Shown: one piece after another, positions 1 through 7,617 of the stretch
How the letters are laid out: each line of letters begins with the position of its first letter
Numbering within the stretch: position 1 is the first letter of the stretch
Assembly (NCBI RefSeq): GCF_001936615.1
Contig: NZ_MLBF01000046.1
Coordinates: 1-37,581, forward strand
Source of the DNA: Desulfosporosinus metallidurans
GTDB lineage: Bacteria > Bacillota > Desulfitobacteriia > Desulfitobacteriales > Desulfitobacteriaceae
Direction of reading: 5' to 3'
Length of the DNA: 37,581 bases
Made by a program: the position numbers and the translations under genes
Notes under the pieces: model-generated
Databases searched by the model: none
What the model saw: the letters and a program-made list of their open reading frames with translations, nothing else
What the model was told of the DNA's origin: nothing

Positions 1-38
1 TCTCGAACACGATGCTCGAGGTTAGATCACCGCCACGG

Positions 39-70
39 ATGGCTGGGTGTCGAGATGGCAGGGTGTCGGA
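39..70. repeat. Degenerate 16-bp tandem direct repeat
   Basis: Two adjoining 16-base units, ATGGCTGGGTGTCGAG at 39-54 and ATGGCAGGGTGTCGGA at 55-70, differ at three positions. A short dyad CTCGA/TCGAG sits just before them (3-7 and 15-19). The function is unknown; it may be the edge of a larger dispersed repeat that lies outside the window. Confidence 0.5.
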
Positions 71-318
71 TTTTGCCTTGTCGTCTACCGATTTTACTGT
101 TTCCCCGAACGACAAATATTACTATACCACGACTATAGGATCCCAATCAACTACACTTTGAGGCTATTATACTATTTTATACTTATTAAACTTAATTATT
201 CTCCCCTTAACTCCTTTTATCTCATAAAAACATAATATCCATTTGGAAAAAACTTGTTCCCAATATGAATTCCCACTCTTAACCCTTAAACAAGTAAAGA
301 GGTACCCTTTGGCACCCC

Positions 319-337
319 AAAACTTATACTTTCTGAT
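319..337. repeat. Truncated copy of the dispersed repeat (3' end only)
   Basis: The bases AAACTTATACTTTCTGATT recur here and at the end of the second tandem repeat unit near 36734-36752. The preceding bases also resemble each other (GGCACCCC here, GCCACCCG there). This suggests a 3' fragment of the same repeat family. It is a visual match only. Confidence 0.5.
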
Positions 338-345
338 TATAGGAC

Positions 346-374
346 AAAAGCTGATCCAAAATTATTGAATCAGC
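346..374 (-). terminator. Intrinsic terminator after lysS
   Basis: On the minus strand GCTGATTC (374-367) pairs with GGATCAGC (357-350), one pair being a G-T wobble, around a nine-base loop. TTTTG follows. It lies about 20 bases past the lysS stop and would end the greA-lysS transcript. Confidence 0.65.
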
Positions 375-394
375 CTTTGAACAATAAATCTTCT

Positions 395-1891
395 CTAAAG
401 TAACTCTTCAACCTCTTCATCTTGAACGCTTTCGTCTCGAGGACGCATCGTTGGGAAGAGGATAACATCACGAATTGACGCACAATCCGTTAAGAACATA
501 ACCAAGCGATCGATACCGATTCCTAATCCACCCGTCGGCGGCAGACCATACTCCAAGGCTTGGACAAAATCTTCATCCATGATATGCGCTTCATCATCTC
601 CTTTAGCCCGTTCAGCCGCCTGTGCTTCAAAACGCTGCCTCTGATCAATGGGGTCATTTAACTCAGAAAAGGCATTAGCAAGCTCACGCCCAAATATAAA
701 CGCTTCAAACCGATCCGTATATTCTGGGTGCTCGGCGTTACGTTTAGCCAACGGAGAAATTTCTACAGGATGTCCAGTTATAAAAGTAGGTTGGATCAAA
801 TTAGGTTCAACAAACTCTTCGAAAAACTCATTAATAATTTTGCCGCGGGACGCATCCTCTGCGACATGAAGGCCTTTTTCTTGAGCAACTTGACGTGCCT
901 GTTCATCCGTTAATACGTGCCGGAAGTCTACTCCGGAATACTCCAGAATCCCGTCCAACATTGGAAGCCGTTGCCAAGGAGTTTTGAATTGAAGAGGTTG
1001 TCCCTGATACGTAATCTCCATGGTGCCGTGTATTTTTTGTACTATCTGGGCGATCATCTCTTCTGTCAATTCCATGATATCTTCAACATTCGCATACGCT
1101 TGATAGAGCTCCATCATGGTGAACTCCGGATTATGTTTGATTGAAATTCCCTCGTTTCGGAAGGTCCGACCGATTTCAAATACCTTCTCAAATCCCCCGA
1201 CAATAAGGCGTTTTAAGGGCAGTTCGAGAGCAATCCGCAAATATAGATCGATATCAAGGGTATTGTGATGCGTGCTAAACGGGCGTGCCGCCGCTCCGCC
1301 TGGAATCGTATGAAGCGTCGGCGTCTCTACTTCAAGGAATTCCCTTTCCTCGAGAAACTCCCGCATGTACCGAATAATTTTGCTTCGTGTCACAAACACT
1401 TGGCGAACATCCGGATTCATAACCAAATCCAAATACCTTTGCCGATAACGTGTTTCCACATTCGTCAGACCATGGAACTTTTCGGGCAGCGGGCGCATCG
1501 CCTTAGAAAGTAATTTCACATTAAGAGCATGAATGGATACTTCTCCTCGCTTTGTTCGGAAAACCTTCCCTTCTACCCCAATAATATCTCCCACGTCGAA
1601 TTTTGTAATTAAATCGAACAGGGTCTGACCTAATTCATCCATTCGAATATAAATCTGGATTCGCCCACTAAAATCTTGGATGTGCGTAAAAATAACTTTT
1701 CCCTGATCGCGCTTGCTCATAATCCGGCCAGCAACACTAACTACCTGACCTTCCAACTCTTCAAACCGCTCCAGAATATCAAGTGCTTTATGTGTACGCA
1801 CATAGCGATCAGCATAGGGTTCAATACCGGCTTGGCGAAGCAGCTCTAGTTTTTCTAACCGAATTCGCCAGAGGTCGTTGGGATTATCCAT
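395..1891 (-). CDS. lysS: Lysyl-tRNA synthetase, class II
   Basis: Charges tRNA-Lys with lysine in the cytoplasm using ATP. The 498-residue product has the family layout: an N-terminal anticodon-binding OB fold (about residues 45-140), then a class II catalytic core. Motif 2 is visible as FRNEGISIKHNPEF and motif 3 as GGLGIGIDRLVMFL, followed by the typical ending IRDVILFPTMRP. Length is normal for bacterial LysRS. The ATG start is set by a GGAGG site nine bases upstream. It is the last gene of a unit starting at the greA promoter, with a weak hairpin in the 207-base gap to greA and an intrinsic terminator just past its stop. The same gene closes this cluster in Bacillus. Identification is secure. 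Confidence 0.98.
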   Translation of the reverse strand: MDNPNDLWRIRLEKLELLRQAGIEPYADRYVRTHKALDILERFEELEGQVVSVAGRIMSKRDQGKVIFTHIQDFSGRIQIYIRMDELGQTLFDLITKFDVGDIIGVEGKVFRTKRGEVSIHALNVKLLSKAMRPLPEKFHGLTNVETRYRQRYLDLVMNPDVRQVFVTRSKIIRYMREFLEEREFLEVETPTLHTIPGGAAARPFSTHHNTLDIDLYLRIALELPLKRLIVGGFEKVFEIGRTFRNEGISIKHNPEFTMMELYQAYANVEDIMELTEEMIAQIVQKIHGTMEITYQGQPLQFKTPWQRLPMLDGILEYSGVDFRHVLTDEQARQVAQEKGLHVAEDASRGKIINEFFEEFVEPNLIQPTFITGHPVEISPLAKRNAEHPEYTDRFEAFIFGRELANAFSELNDPIDQRQRFEAQAAERAKGDDEAHIMDEDFVQALEYGLPPTGGLGIGIDRLVMFLTDCASIRDVILFPTMRPRDESVQDEEVEELL

Positions 1892-1983
1892 TTGTTAATT
1901 CCTCCATTTTGCGTTCTATCTTATCAATTTTACCAAACTTTGACGCCACTAAACAAGGAAAATCAAAAATAATCAATAAACAA

Positions 1984-2030
1984 AGTGCAGCATCTATACG
2001 AGGTTAACCCCATTACAGAAACACTGCACT
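1984..2030 (-). terminator. Weak hairpin between greA and lysS
   Basis: AGTGCAG and CTGCACT (1984-1990 and 2024-2030) form a seven-base stem around a 33-base loop. On the minus strand it is followed by TTGTTTATTG. It may be a partial terminator or a processing site in the greA-lysS gap; the long loop and the interrupted T run make this uncertain. Confidence 0.25.
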
Positions 2031-2098
2031 CAAATAAACTTATTTTCTAATACCTAATTCATCCGATAACTCGATAATTATCTATGAATTTCATGGTT

Positions 2099-2569
2099 CT
2101 ATTTAATATCTAGAATTTGATAGTGTAAAATACCTGCGGGAACATTGACTTCTACAATCGACCCTTTGGTCTGACCTAAGACTGCTTTTCCGACTGGTGA
2201 TTCATTGGAAATTTTATTCGTACCTGGATCCGCCTCAGCCGAACCCACGATAAAGTATTCTTCCTCATCCCCAAAGTCAACATCTTTTAGACGAACTTTA
2301 GCGCCTAATGCCACAACATCTGTTCCTTCGACTTCATCAATTACTCGAGCGTTCCTAAGCATTTTCTCAAGAGTAATAATTCGGCCTTCGATAAAGGCCT
2401 GATCGTTCTTCGCGTCATCGTACTCGGAGTTTTCGCTAATATCTCCAAAGTCAATGGCTTGCTTAATACGTGAAGCAACTTCCCGCCGCTTTACTGTTTT
2501 AGACAGTTCTAACTCTTCTTCAAGTTTCTTGAGGCCTTCTAAAGTTAGAATGACTTCTTTTTCAGCCAT
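2099..2569 (-). CDS. greA: Transcription elongation factor GreA
   Basis: Binds the secondary channel of RNA polymerase and stimulates cleavage of backtracked transcripts. The 156-residue product, from the ATG at 2569, has the N-terminal coiled coil with the acidic tip (DFGDISENSEYDDAKNDQ) that acts at the active site, then the C-terminal FKBP-like domain with the family signature ISNESPVGKAVLG. The frame stays open 11 codons further upstream, but the internal ATG gives the usual length of about 157 residues and has a GGGAG-type site. A consensus sigma-A promoter lies about 130 bases upstream, so greA heads its own unit with lysS behind it. Confidence 0.96.
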   Translation of the reverse strand: MAEKEVILTLEGLKKLEEELELSKTVKRREVASRIKQAIDFGDISENSEYDDAKNDQAFIEGRIITLEKMLRNARVIDEVEGTDVVALGAKVRLKDVDFGDEEEYFIVGSAEADPGTNKISNESPVGKAVLGQTKGSIVEVNVPAGILHYQILDIK

Positions 2570-2701
2570 AGTTTTCTCGCTCCCTTTTCTCGTCCTACGC
2601 ATTGCGCATCTAGTTGCCGCGCACCTTTCTAAAGGCCTTGTATGCGTACTCCCTTTAAATCTAGGAACTCCTTGAAAGATTCCACAATTACATTACTCGT
2701 T

Positions 2702-2730
2702 ATTATAAGGACCTTGCAAAATATTGTCAA
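2702..2730 (-). promoter_or_regulatory. Sigma-A promoter for greA-lysS
   Basis: On the minus strand TTGACA (2730-2725) and TATAAT (2707-2702) are both exact consensus and are separated by 17 bases. The start site would fall near 2695, giving greA an untranslated leader of roughly 125 bases. Confidence 0.85.
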
Positions 2731-2790
2731 GGATACTACTTTTCCTCTAAACGAGTAATGCTATCATATCTTCTCTCTTTTCGACATAAT

Positions 2791-3756
2791 CTATGCTTCG
2801 GCTTGCAGGATTCGACTGAAGACCGCACGCATTTCATCATGGGATCTCGTTTGCATGATTTCGTCTCTAAGTTGGGCTGCTTTCCTAACCCCTTTAATAT
2901 ACCACACCGCGTGTTTCCGCATTTCATTGAGGCCTATACGTTCACCCTTATAGCGCAACACGCGGTCGAAATGTTGCATTGCAACTAAGATGCGTTCTTC
3001 AATTAGCGGTTCAGGTAATAATGTGCCATACCTTAAAAAATGCTGGGTGCGCGGAATGAGCCATGGGTTTCCAAGTGCACCTCGTCCGATCATGACCCCG
3101 TCACATCCCGTATGCTCGATCATTCTCCCAGCATCTTCAGGGTTAGAAACATCGCCGTTTCCAATGACAGGAATACTTACTTCTTGCTTAACTCGTCGAA
3201 TCCAATCCCAATCAGCATGACCGGAGTAAAATTGTTCCCGAGTTCGGGCATGAACTGTTAGCATTTGGACCCCTACAGACTCAAGGAGCTTCGCCAGTTC
3301 GATAGCCACAATTTTATCGTCGTTCCAGCCAAGGCGCATTTTTACCGTCACGGGTACCTTAACAGCACGCACAACAGCTGAAGCAATAGCTTGTGCACGA
3401 GGAAGATCCTTTAGCAGAGCCGAGCCCTCATCATTCTTAACAATTTTTAGTGCTGGGCATCCCATATTAATATCAATAACATTGGCCCCGCATTCTAAGG
3501 CCAATAACGCAGCACGAGCCATTGTCTCAGGGTCTGAACCAAAAAGCTGAACAATCCGCGGTTGGGCCTCTCCACTCAAATCCAGCATATTCAAGGTCCT
3601 TGAATTTCGATAGTTCAACGCTTTATCACTGATCATTTCGGTCCAAACATACTTCCCACCGACCGCACGGACCGTTTCCCGGAATGCCTTATCCGTCACC
3701 CCTGCCAATGGCGCCAAAAATACTGGAACCTCAAGTTCATACTGTCCTAATTTCAT
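2791..3756 (-). CDS. dusB: tRNA-dihydrouridine synthase, DusB type
   Basis: An FMN-dependent enzyme that reduces uridine to dihydrouridine in the D-loop of tRNAs. The 321-residue TIM-barrel protein shows the family start VFLAPLAGVTDKAFR, the catalytic cysteine at about residue 100 in INMGCPALKI, the phosphate-binding IPVIGNGDV and the GCDGVMIGRGALGNPW signature. Length is normal. The ATG has an AGAGGA site. It lies 18 bases after coaX and is probably co-transcribed with it; in Bacillus a dus gene (yacF) likewise sits just before lysS. Exact target positions in tRNA cannot be read from sequence. Confidence 0.95.
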   Translation of the reverse strand: MKLGQYELEVPVFLAPLAGVTDKAFRETVRAVGGKYVWTEMISDKALNYRNSRTLNMLDLSGEAQPRIVQLFGSDPETMARAALLALECGANVIDINMGCPALKIVKNDEGSALLKDLPRAQAIASAVVRAVKVPVTVKMRLGWNDDKIVAIELAKLLESVGVQMLTVHARTREQFYSGHADWDWIRRVKQEVSIPVIGNGDVSNPEDAGRMIEHTGCDGVMIGRGALGNPWLIPRTQHFLRYGTLLPEPLIEERILVAMQHFDRVLRYKGERIGLNEMRKHAVWYIKGVRKAAQLRDEIMQTRSHDEMRAVFSRILQAEA

Positions 3757-3774
3757 CTCAAATCCTCTTATTAA

Positions 3775-4542
3775 CTATTTCCGGTTACGTTCATAAATCA
3801 ACAAAAGTCCCTCAAGGGTTAAAAACGGATCTACGGTCTCGATCATAGTTGATTCCTGAGAGATCAATTTAGCTAAACCACCCGTGGCAATTACTTTAGT
3901 TTCTGCTCCCATTTCTTCTTTCATACGCTTAACAATACCGTCAACTTGGCCCGTGAATCCATAGTAAATTCCGGATTGCATTCCTGCTACAGTATTCTTC
4001 GCGATCACCGACGAAGGCTTAACCACCTCAATACGAGGCAACTTTGACGCCCTCTGAAATAAAGCTTCTGTCGAGATCCCGATTCCAGGAGCAATCGCCC
4101 CACCTAAGTATTCTCCACGTTCCGAAACCACACAGAACGTCGTAGCCGTCCCAAAATCCACAATGACGAGCGGTCCTCCATATTTAGAATATGCAGCGAC
4201 GGCATTTACAATTCGGTCAGCCCCAACCTCTCTAGGATTATCATAGATAATAGGCATTCCAGTTTTAACGCCAGGCCCCACAACAAGAGGTTCTACGCCA
4301 AAGTACTTTCGGGCAAGCGCTTCCAACGTTGGCATTACCGGAGGAACTACCGAGGAAATAACGACTGCACTAATTTTTTGAAACGTTAAGCCACTAAAAT
4401 CAAATAAATTTTTAATGACAACTGCATATTCATCCACAGTTCGAGACTTATCCGTGGACACTCTCCAATGATGGGTTAGCGTCCTCTCATCATAAACCCC
4501 CAACACAATGTTTGTGTTGCCCACATCAAATAATAGAATCAT
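3775..4542 (-). CDS. coaX: Type III pantothenate kinase
   Basis: Phosphorylates pantothenate, the first committed step of coenzyme A synthesis; type III enzymes are not feedback-inhibited by CoA and need a monovalent cation. The 255-residue product has the ASKHA-fold phosphate motif DVGNTNIVLG (6-15), the GADR motif (107-110) and the second phosphate motif DFGTATTF (129-136). Length is typical. It follows bioY by 37 bases and precedes dusB by 18, so the three probably share a transcript. This places the kinase close to panC-panD, whose product is its substrate. Confidence 0.97.
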   Translation of the reverse strand: MILLFDVGNTNIVLGVYDERTLTHHWRVSTDKSRTVDEYAVVIKNLFDFSGLTFQKISAVVISSVVPPVMPTLEALARKYFGVEPLVVGPGVKTGMPIIYDNPREVGADRIVNAVAAYSKYGGPLVIVDFGTATTFCVVSERGEYLGGAIAPGIGISTEALFQRASKLPRIEVVKPSSVIAKNTVAGMQSGIYYGFTGQVDGIVKRMKEEMGAETKVIATGGLAKLISQESTMIETVDPFLTLEGLLLIYERNRK

Positions 4543-4579
4543 AAAAATTAACGCTCCTTCTGGCTAAGTAAGCGACCCT

Positions 4580-5122
4580 TTAGGAGGCTTGACGCCGGCG
4601 AACCACTTCCTGTCCGACCCAGACGGCAATCCCGGCCTTAATGAGATCCCCCAAAATAAAGGGAACAAAACCGATCATCATAACACCGGCGACACTTGTC
4701 GGGCGGTGCAAAACCCAGTACAAGATCATATAGAGATAGCTTAACCCAAAGAGATACAAGGTGACAAGCCCAGCAAGTACGCCAACAATCGCTCGCCATA
4801 AGCAGCCTTCGCGATACACTTTCCCCACAACATAAGCGGCGGCCACATTGCCGAGAAGAAATCCAAAAGTAGGCTTTAAGATATAGCCTAATCCTCCAAA
4901 CGGGGCGGAGGAAAAAACCGGCAGACCAAAGAGGCCCAAAACCAAATACACCACCATTGCCATAGCTGCATACTCTGCTCCAAGAATAATACCGGAAATT
5001 AAAACTAAAACAGGCAAAATACTAAAAGGAACCAACGCCGGTGAAACCCAATGAACTAACATCCCTGCCAAACACATCAGTGCTGCCATAACAGCTGTCA
5101 TGGCCAACTTCCTTGTTTTCAT
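4580..5122 (-). CDS. bioY: Biotin transporter BioY (ECF S component)
   Basis: The membrane substrate-binding subunit for biotin uptake, working alone or with a shared ECF energy module encoded elsewhere. The 180-residue protein from the ATG at 5122 is very hydrophobic, with about six membrane segments and family motifs such as SALVPFSILPV-like and GLPVFSSAPFGGLGYILKPTFGFLLG. The frame extends 44 codons upstream, but that extension runs through the BirA operator and lacks family resemblance, while the chosen ATG has a GGGGGA site seven bases away. It is directly downstream of birA and of a BirA-type operator, so biotin should repress it. Confidence 0.95.
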   Translation of the reverse strand: MKTRKLAMTAVMAALMCLAGMLVHWVSPALVPFSILPVLVLISGIILGAEYAAMAMVVYLVLGLFGLPVFSSAPFGGLGYILKPTFGFLLGNVAAAYVVGKVYREGCLWRAIVGVLAGLVTLYLFGLSYLYMILYWVLHRPTSVAGVMMIGFVPFILGDLIKAGIAVWVGQEVVRRRQAS

Positions 5123-5136
5123 TACAGATCCCCCTT

Positions 5137-5175
5137 CTATTGTAAACTCTTTTACATGTTTAAAGTTTACAATAG
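5137..5175 (-). promoter_or_regulatory. BirA operator upstream of bioY
   Basis: A perfect 11-base inverted repeat, CTATTGTAAAC (5137-5147) and GTTTACAATAG (5165-5175), is separated by 17 bases. Its core TTGTAAAC/GTTTACAA matches the known Gram-positive BirA half-sites (a TTGTTAAC-like family). It covers the proposed bioY -10 box and lies between birA and bioY. BirA here keeps its N-terminal DNA-binding domain, so binding is expected when biotin is plentiful. Confidence 0.85.
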
Positions 5176-5192
5176 AACCTAGCAACTTACAA
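5164..5192 (-). promoter_or_regulatory. Probable sigma-A promoter of bioY
   Basis: On the minus strand TTGTAA (5192-5187) and TAAACT (5169-5164) are 17 bases apart, each four of six to consensus. The -10 overlaps the upstream half of the BirA operator, which fits repression by blocking polymerase. Confidence 0.5.
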
Positions 5193-5264
5193 CAACTGTC
5201 CATTAAGTATACAAAAACCTTTTCCTTGAATGGAAATCCATTTAACCATACCAATTAAGATAAC

Positions 5265-6245
5265 TTAAAAATACTTACCCTCTTTAGAACGAAGTTGGAC
5301 TTCTCCTGCCGTAAAAATCTTTTCTCCATCCTCCGTCTCAAGAATTAGTTCTCCATCAATCGAGATTCCCTTAAAAATTCCCTGAAATACCTGCTCTCCC
5401 CGTAGGATTCTTACTTCTTCTCCCAAACCGAGGGCCCTTTCCGACCAATTTGACCTTAGCTCCTCAAACGCCTTCTTTTCAAGGGATATTACTTGATTTT
5501 CTAAATGCTTCAAAATTCCAGCTGCCAAAACGTTGAGGTTTACTTCATACCCTAGAATTTCATGAAGAGTCGTTGCGTTCAATGAAGTATTTAATTGTTC
5601 ACGGGGAAAATTCGCATTTATCCCTATACCTAGAATCAACGTTTGAACGGCATTCCACTCTCCCACGACTTCTCCGAGAATTCCTGCGATCTTTTGTCCG
5701 TTAAAAATAAGATCATTCGGCCACTTGATCCCGATACTCAGCTGGAAGAGTTCCCTCAAGGCGTCGACAATTGCTACACTCGCAGCGAGAGTTAATTTTG
5801 AAGCATCTGCCAAGGACAAATTAGGCCGGAGCAGTACGGACATCCAAAGTCCACCCCTTGGAGATTCCCACTGTCGCTGCAGCCGACCTCGTCCCGCGCT
5901 CTGATGCTTTGCTAAGACAATTTGACCATGAACTCCTCCCTGTCGGGCAAGCTCCTTAGACCGTGCATTTGTGGATACCAATTCGTCTTCAAGATCGATC
6001 GCGTATCCCAAGGAAGTTGTGGTTAACGCCTGTTTAAGAGCCCACTCATTTAAGGAAAGAGGAGTTCCCATTAAACGGTAACCATTCTTCGTCTGGCCCT
6101 CAATCTCAAACCCTTCTTCCTTTAGAACCTTAATCTGTTTCCAGATAGCAGCCCGAGTGACATGCAATTGTTGACTAATCCTTTCACCAGACACATAGTC
6201 CTCGGAGTTCGCGGCGAGGATATTAAGGATTTCATGACTTACCAT
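5265..6245 (-). CDS. birA: Bifunctional biotin ligase and biotin-operon repressor BirA
   Basis: Makes biotinyl-5'-AMP, transfers biotin to carboxylase carrier proteins, and as a dimer represses biotin genes. The 326-residue product has a winged helix-turn-helix (1-60, with VSGERISQQLHVTRAAIWKQ), the ligase domain with the adenylate loop GRGRLQR (118-124) and KWPNDL, and the C-terminal SH3-like domain (from about 275). This is the two-domain regulatory form, not the ligase-only form. The ATG has an AAAGAGG site. It follows panD by 46 bases and precedes the BirA operator and bioY, so the regulator and its target are adjacent. Confidence 0.97.
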   Translation of the reverse strand: MVSHEILNILAANSEDYVSGERISQQLHVTRAAIWKQIKVLKEEGFEIEGQTKNGYRLMGTPLSLNEWALKQALTTTSLGYAIDLEDELVSTNARSKELARQGGVHGQIVLAKHQSAGRGRLQRQWESPRGGLWMSVLLRPNLSLADASKLTLAASVAIVDALRELFQLSIGIKWPNDLIFNGQKIAGILGEVVGEWNAVQTLILGIGINANFPREQLNTSLNATTLHEILGYEVNLNVLAAGILKHLENQVISLEKKAFEELRSNWSERALGLGEEVRILRGEQVFQGIFKGISIDGELILETEDGEKIFTAGEVQLRSKEGKYF

Positions 6246-6291
6246 TTAGATTCCTCTTTCCCAACGTTTCCTCGTCGAAAAAAGTTCTTCG

Positions 6292-6675
6292 TTACGTTTG
6301 TAGTCCATGAACTTCTTCTGAAGAAATTTTTGTAGGTCGGTTTTCCTGATCCACAAAGATAATTTCAGGGATAAACTTATGAGCCTCTTCATCCGTTATC
6401 ACAGCATACGAAATAATGATGACTTGGTCCCCGACTTGCACCTGACGGGCGGCTGCGCCATTCAGGCAAATTACCCCAGAGTTTCTTTCTCCGGGAATAA
6501 CATAAGTCTCAAACCTTGACCCATTGTTATTGTTTACAATCTGGACTTTCTCATTCGTCAAGATATCCGCGGCTTCCATGAGCGCTGTGTCAATCGTAAT
6601 GCTTCCCACATATTGGAGATTGGCCTCTGTCACAGTCGCCCTATGGATTTTAGATTTCATCATCGTTCTAAACAC
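6292..6675 (-). CDS. panD: Aspartate 1-decarboxylase (pyruvoyl enzyme)
   Basis: Makes beta-alanine from aspartate for pantothenate synthesis. The proenzyme cuts itself between Gly24 and Ser25, and the serine becomes the pyruvoyl cofactor. I chose the GTG at 6675: it gives 127 residues beginning MFRTMMKSKIHR, matching other PanD proteins, and puts the cleavage site YVGSITID exactly at Gly24-Ser25. GGAGG lies nine bases upstream, inside panC. Starts at 6663 or 6660 would lack a ribosome site and shorten the conserved N-terminus. The start overlaps the end of panC by eight bases, suggesting translational coupling. Confidence 0.95.
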   Translation of the reverse strand: MFRTMMKSKIHRATVTEANLQYVGSITIDTALMEAADILTNEKVQIVNNNNGSRFETYVIPGERNSGVICLNGAAARQVQVGDQVIIISYAVITDEEAHKFIPEIIFVDQENRPTKISSEEVHGLQT

Positions 6676-7525
6676 GGGCTTCAGCCTCCACCACTTTGTT
6701 ATCAATTAATCGGGTTGAACCGAATCGCACCGCTAGGGCAATGAGCACTGGGCCCTCTATATCGGATACTTCAGATAAGCCTTCCGCATCCCGGACTTCG
6801 ACATAGTCAATTACGCCATGGCTCTCACGGGTAATTCTTTCCCGAATGCGAGTTTCGATCTCCCGTGCCGATCGTTCTCCAGCTTGTATACTCCTTTCCG
6901 CCTCGTTAAGACTCTGAGACAGAATCACAGCTTCCCGACGTTGTTCTGGAGTTAAAAACACATTGCGCGAGCTTAACGCCAGCCCATCCTCTTCTCGCAC
7001 AATTGGGACAGCGCAGATCTCAATCGGGAGATTTAGATCGCTCGCCATCCGTCGAATAATCAGATATTGCTGATAATCCTTTTGCCCAAAAAAGGCCAAA
7101 TCGGGTTGAACAATATGAAACAACTTGCTTACAACCGTCGCTACTCCACGAAAATGTCCGGGTCGAGCGGCTCCACAAAGCATCGAATCCAACTGACCCA
7201 CTTCAACATAAGTGACCATGGGGCGAGGATACATTTCCTCAGTTGTTGGATGAAAGAGTACATCAACCCCCTCCTCTTCCAGCAAACGGGCATCACGCTC
7301 TAAATCCCTAGGATAACGCGAATAGTCTTCATTGGGGCCAAATTGTAGTGGATTAACGAAGATACTGACCACAACGAAAGCTCCACTCTTTTTAGCTTGC
7401 TCAATTAAGGTCAGATGCCCCCGATGCAAATATCCCATGGTAGGGACGAGGGCAATAACCCGTTCTCGGCCTTTTTCTTGTGCCACCATTGCACGCAATT
7501 CAGGAATGTGGGAAGTTCTCTTCAC
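6668..7525 (-). CDS. panC: Pantothenate synthetase (pantoate-beta-alanine ligase)
   Basis: Joins pantoate and beta-alanine through a pantoyl-adenylate. The 285-residue Rossmann-type protein has VPTMGYLHRGHL with the HIGH-like HRGH (34-37), FGQKDYQQ and LALSSRNVFL of the family. Two GTG codons are possible starts: 7537 and 7525. The later one has AGGTGGAG at proper spacing and gives the usual N-terminus, so I prefer it. It overlaps panD and lies 92 bases after the DUF2520 gene. A panB gene, often found in this operon, is not present between them or elsewhere in the window. Confidence 0.96.
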   Translation of the reverse strand: MKRTSHIPELRAMVAQEKGRERVIALVPTMGYLHRGHLTLIEQAKKSGAFVVVSIFVNPLQFGPNEDYSRYPRDLERDARLLEEEGVDVLFHPTTEEMYPRPMVTYVEVGQLDSMLCGAARPGHFRGVATVVSKLFHIVQPDLAFFGQKDYQQYLIIRRMASDLNLPIEICAVPIVREEDGLALSSRNVFLTPEQRREAVILSQSLNEAERSIQAGERSAREIETRIRERITRESHGVIDYVEVRDAEGLSEVSDIEGPVLIALAVRFGSTRLIDNKVVEAEARV

Positions 7526-7617
7526 GTCGATCTCCACCTTTCTTTTATACCTGCCTCGTTTTATTCAAATGCCAATTATCATGGTTTAGTGAAAGCCTTC
7601 GCTACCGCGAACAGTAA

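Larger units (their letters stand above)
1..394. other. Gene-poor end of window downstream of lysS
   Basis: No convincing coding region is visible here; the one open frame of 62 codons (47-235) has no family resemblance and no good ribosome site. The stretch holds a degenerate 16-bp direct repeat at 39-70, an AT-rich middle, a fragment of the dispersed repeat also seen near 36700 (319-337), and the lysS terminator near 346-374. In Bacillus an rRNA operon follows lysS, but no rRNA sequence is recognisable in these bases. Confidence 0.6.

Noticed and set aside
47..235. 62-codon rightward open frame downstream of lysS
   Set aside because: No ribosome site, no family resemblance, AT-rich low-information end; more likely non-coding.
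2736..2927. 63-codon leftward frame overlapping the end of dusB
   Set aside because: It lies in another frame of dusB, which is clearly coding there, and has no recognisable motif.
4431..4462. DnaA-box-like sequence within coaX
   Set aside because: Only seven of nine matches, isolated, and inside a conserved coding region.
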